Source: an uncultured archaeon (lineage in GTDB: Archaea; Thermoproteota; Nitrososphaeria; Nitrososphaerales; CALBXV01). Taken from it: DNA of 6,486 nucleotides. The stretch is from assembly GCA_937890045.1 (NCBI GenBank), contig CALBXV010000348.1:1-6486 (forward strand). The letters run 5' to 3'. This document shows positions 5,926 to 6,486 of the stretch, in pieces (positions within the stretch are counted from its first letter, which is position 1; the number at the start of each line of letters is the position of its first letter). The notes under the pieces were generated by a model that was not told where the DNA came from, did not search any database, and was given only the letters and a program-made list of their open reading frames with translations. Position numbers and translations under genes: made by a program.

Positions 5926-6003
5926 TGTGAACAAGTGAGTTAATATTTAATGACAAGTAATGAGATGGTTAGTATCTTTTAGAGTATTCACATTATGTTC
6001 ACA
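5926..6003. repeat. TGTGAACA inverted repeat plus extra TTCACA copy
   Basis: TGTGAACA (5926-5933) and TGTTCACA (5996-6003) are exact reverse complements 62 bp apart. A further TTCACA at 5987-5992 precedes the one at 5998-6003 with an 11-bp period, about one helical turn, and GTTCAC recurs at 6078-6083. The left copy is 18-25 bp upstream of the TATA-like box of the winged-helix gene, a sensible place for an activator or repressor site. Confidence 0.35.
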
Positions 6004-6128
6004 GTATAATGGAAATATTTCAATGCAAAACACTTGTAAATATCTCCAGTGGAAGAGAAGGGGTCTGGACAAGAAACGTTCACTAAAAAATAGTCTGAAT
6101 TAAGTTCCAAAGGAAATAAAGGGGTCAT
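5988..6128 (-). CDS. Possible small ORF of 46 codons (doubtful)
   Basis: An ATG at 6128 opens a frame of 46 codons ending in TGA at 5990-5988. The product begins MTPLFPLELNSDYFLV and includes CPDPFSSTGD; it has no known motif, signal peptide or zinc pattern (two isolated cysteines). Its codons are less AT-rich than those of the neighbouring genes, which is unusual for a chance frame here, but no ribosome-binding site is visible. The plus strand of the same DNA also has a 25-codon frame (6009-6086), so the block may instead be a structured RNA or a decayed element. Confidence 0.2.
   Translation of the reverse strand: MTPLFPLELNSDYFLVNVSCPDPFSSTGDIYKCFALKYFHYTVNIM
6051..6126. repeat. Imperfect direct repeat GGAA-N3-AAGGGGTC, 61 bp apart
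   Basis: The 15-bp units at 6051-6065 and 6112-6126 agree at 12 positions, including AAGGGGTC exactly. Runs of four G are rare in this AT-rich sequence, so the pair stands out. The period is not a multiple of three, so a shared reading frame does not explain it. Paired protein-binding sites or parts of an RNA are possible. Confidence 0.4.
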
Positions 6129-6163
6129 ATATTGAAGATAATAATTTTTGTTTACAACTATTC

Positions 6164-6180
6164 ACTAATAGATTATTAGT
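6164..6180. repeat. Inverted repeat over the CorA-like stop codon
   Basis: ACTAATA (6164-6170) and TATTAGT (6174-6180) are exact reverse complements around a 3-base centre. The right arm contains the TAA stop of the CorA-like gene. The transcript could form a 7-bp hairpin there, perhaps protecting the mRNA end. No T-run follows in the minus direction, so a terminator call is not justified. Confidence 0.4.
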
Positions 6181-6486
6181 TAATGTCTAAATTTGTTTCT
6201 TGGAATGGAGTCCAGACTTTTCTTACAAACAAATAAACTATTGTAGTTCCAAATGCAGTAGAAATTATCAAAGATAATATAATCCAAAACCAGTCTCCAC
6301 CATTTATGTCAAGTGGCAAAAAGGGTATTCCATATATTGTTGCTAATGTATTAGGAAGAAGAATGGCAGTTCCAACTATAGTAAGCCATAATAAAACCGT
6401 TGTCATTCTATTTGATACTGATTGTAAATTAGCTTGAAACATTGTTTGCAATACAGACATACCACCAGCTAAAACTTCTAAAACAT
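6176..6486 (-). CDS. CorA-family divalent metal transporter, C-terminal membrane part (partial)
   Basis: Only the last 102 residues are in the window; the cytoplasmic N-terminal domain lies beyond the right edge, and the frame is open to that edge. The visible part starts with the end of the long stalk helix (LEVLAGGMSVLQTMFQANLQSVSNRM), whose SNRM element is typical of CorA. The pore helix TM1 (TVLLWLTIVGTAILLPNTLATIYG) follows, then a short loop, then TM2 (WFWIILSLIISTAFGTTIVYLFVRK) and a short polar tail. CorA proteins form pentamers that carry magnesium, cobalt or related ions. The signature after TM1 is YGIPF rather than the usual YGMNF, so this is a divergent subgroup and its ion preference cannot be read from the sequence. 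The internal methionine at 6460 is not the start, since the stalk continues upstream of it. Confidence 0.87.
   Translation of the reverse strand, partial: VLEVLAGGMSVLQTMFQANLQSVSNRMTTVLLWLTIVGTAILLPNTLATIYGIPFLPLDINGGDWFWIILSLIISTAFGTTIVYLFVRKVWTPFQETNLDIN

Larger units (their letters stand above)
5869..6175. other. Intergenic region between the CorA-like and winged-helix genes
   Basis: This 307-bp stretch has no recognisable protein. From left to right it holds the promoter of the 131-residue gene, TGTGAA/TTCACA half-sites (5926-6003), a G+C-richer purine-rich block (about 6044-6070), a repeated GGAA-N3-AAGGGGTC motif, a 46-codon minus-strand small ORF, and a hairpin at the CorA-like stop. 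It is long compared with the other gaps in the window. Confidence 0.6.

Noticed and set aside
5920..6175. tRNA or box C/D RNA in the long intergenic gap
   Set aside because: No T-arm consensus or cloverleaf was found, and although CTGA and TGAGATG-like words exist, no correctly ordered C and D boxes with a flanking stem are present.

Overview
The window looks like chromosomal core DNA from an AT-rich archaeon. The best fit is the Nitrososphaerota (Thaumarchaeota), in the style of the Nitrosopumilus group. The evidence is a D-family DNA polymerase large subunit (archaea only), a geranylgeranylglyceryl phosphate synthase (archaeal ether lipids), an Elf1-type zinc ribbon, TATA-like boxes placed for short leaders, frequent non-ATG starts and low G+C (about 30% by eye). 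The assignment rests on protein character, not on a database search.

Positions 1-4279 (minus strand) hold one compact gene set read from right to left: Elf1-like transcription elongation factor (4279-4043), GGGP synthase (4035-3289), then the PolD large subunit DP2 (3254 to beyond position 1, its last C-terminal residues missing). Elf1 and the synthase are 7 bp apart. The synthase and DP2 are 34 bp apart, and that spacer is made almost entirely of two palindromes. A single promoter upstream of elf1 probably serves all three genes, so transcription, membrane-lipid and replication functions would be co-transcribed.

Positions 4280-4466 form a very AT-rich divergent promoter region with a 13-bp direct repeat at 21-bp period. 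To the right, on the plus strand, come a 129-residue all-helical protein of unknown function (4467-4856) and a 184-residue single-pass membrane protein with a coiled coil and a cytoplasmic winged helix (4932-5486). The latter runs tail to tail into, and overlaps by 14 bp, a minus-strand 131-residue winged-helix protein that starts with TTG (5868-5473).

Positions 5869-6175 lack a clear gene. They contain a TATA box for the 131-residue gene, several TGTGAA/TTCACA half-sites, a locally G+C-richer purine-rich block with a repeated GGAA-N3-AAGGGGTC motif, and a possible 46-codon small ORF. Positions 6176-6486 are the C-terminal membrane part of a CorA-family metal transporter that continues past the right edge, with GIP where classical CorA has GMN.

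I saw no tRNA, rRNA, CRISPR array or insertion sequence. I found no clear new multi-gene system. The least explained parts are the two small DNA-binding-type proteins with overlapping 3' ends, the 129-residue protein, and the 5.9-6.13 kb intergenic block.
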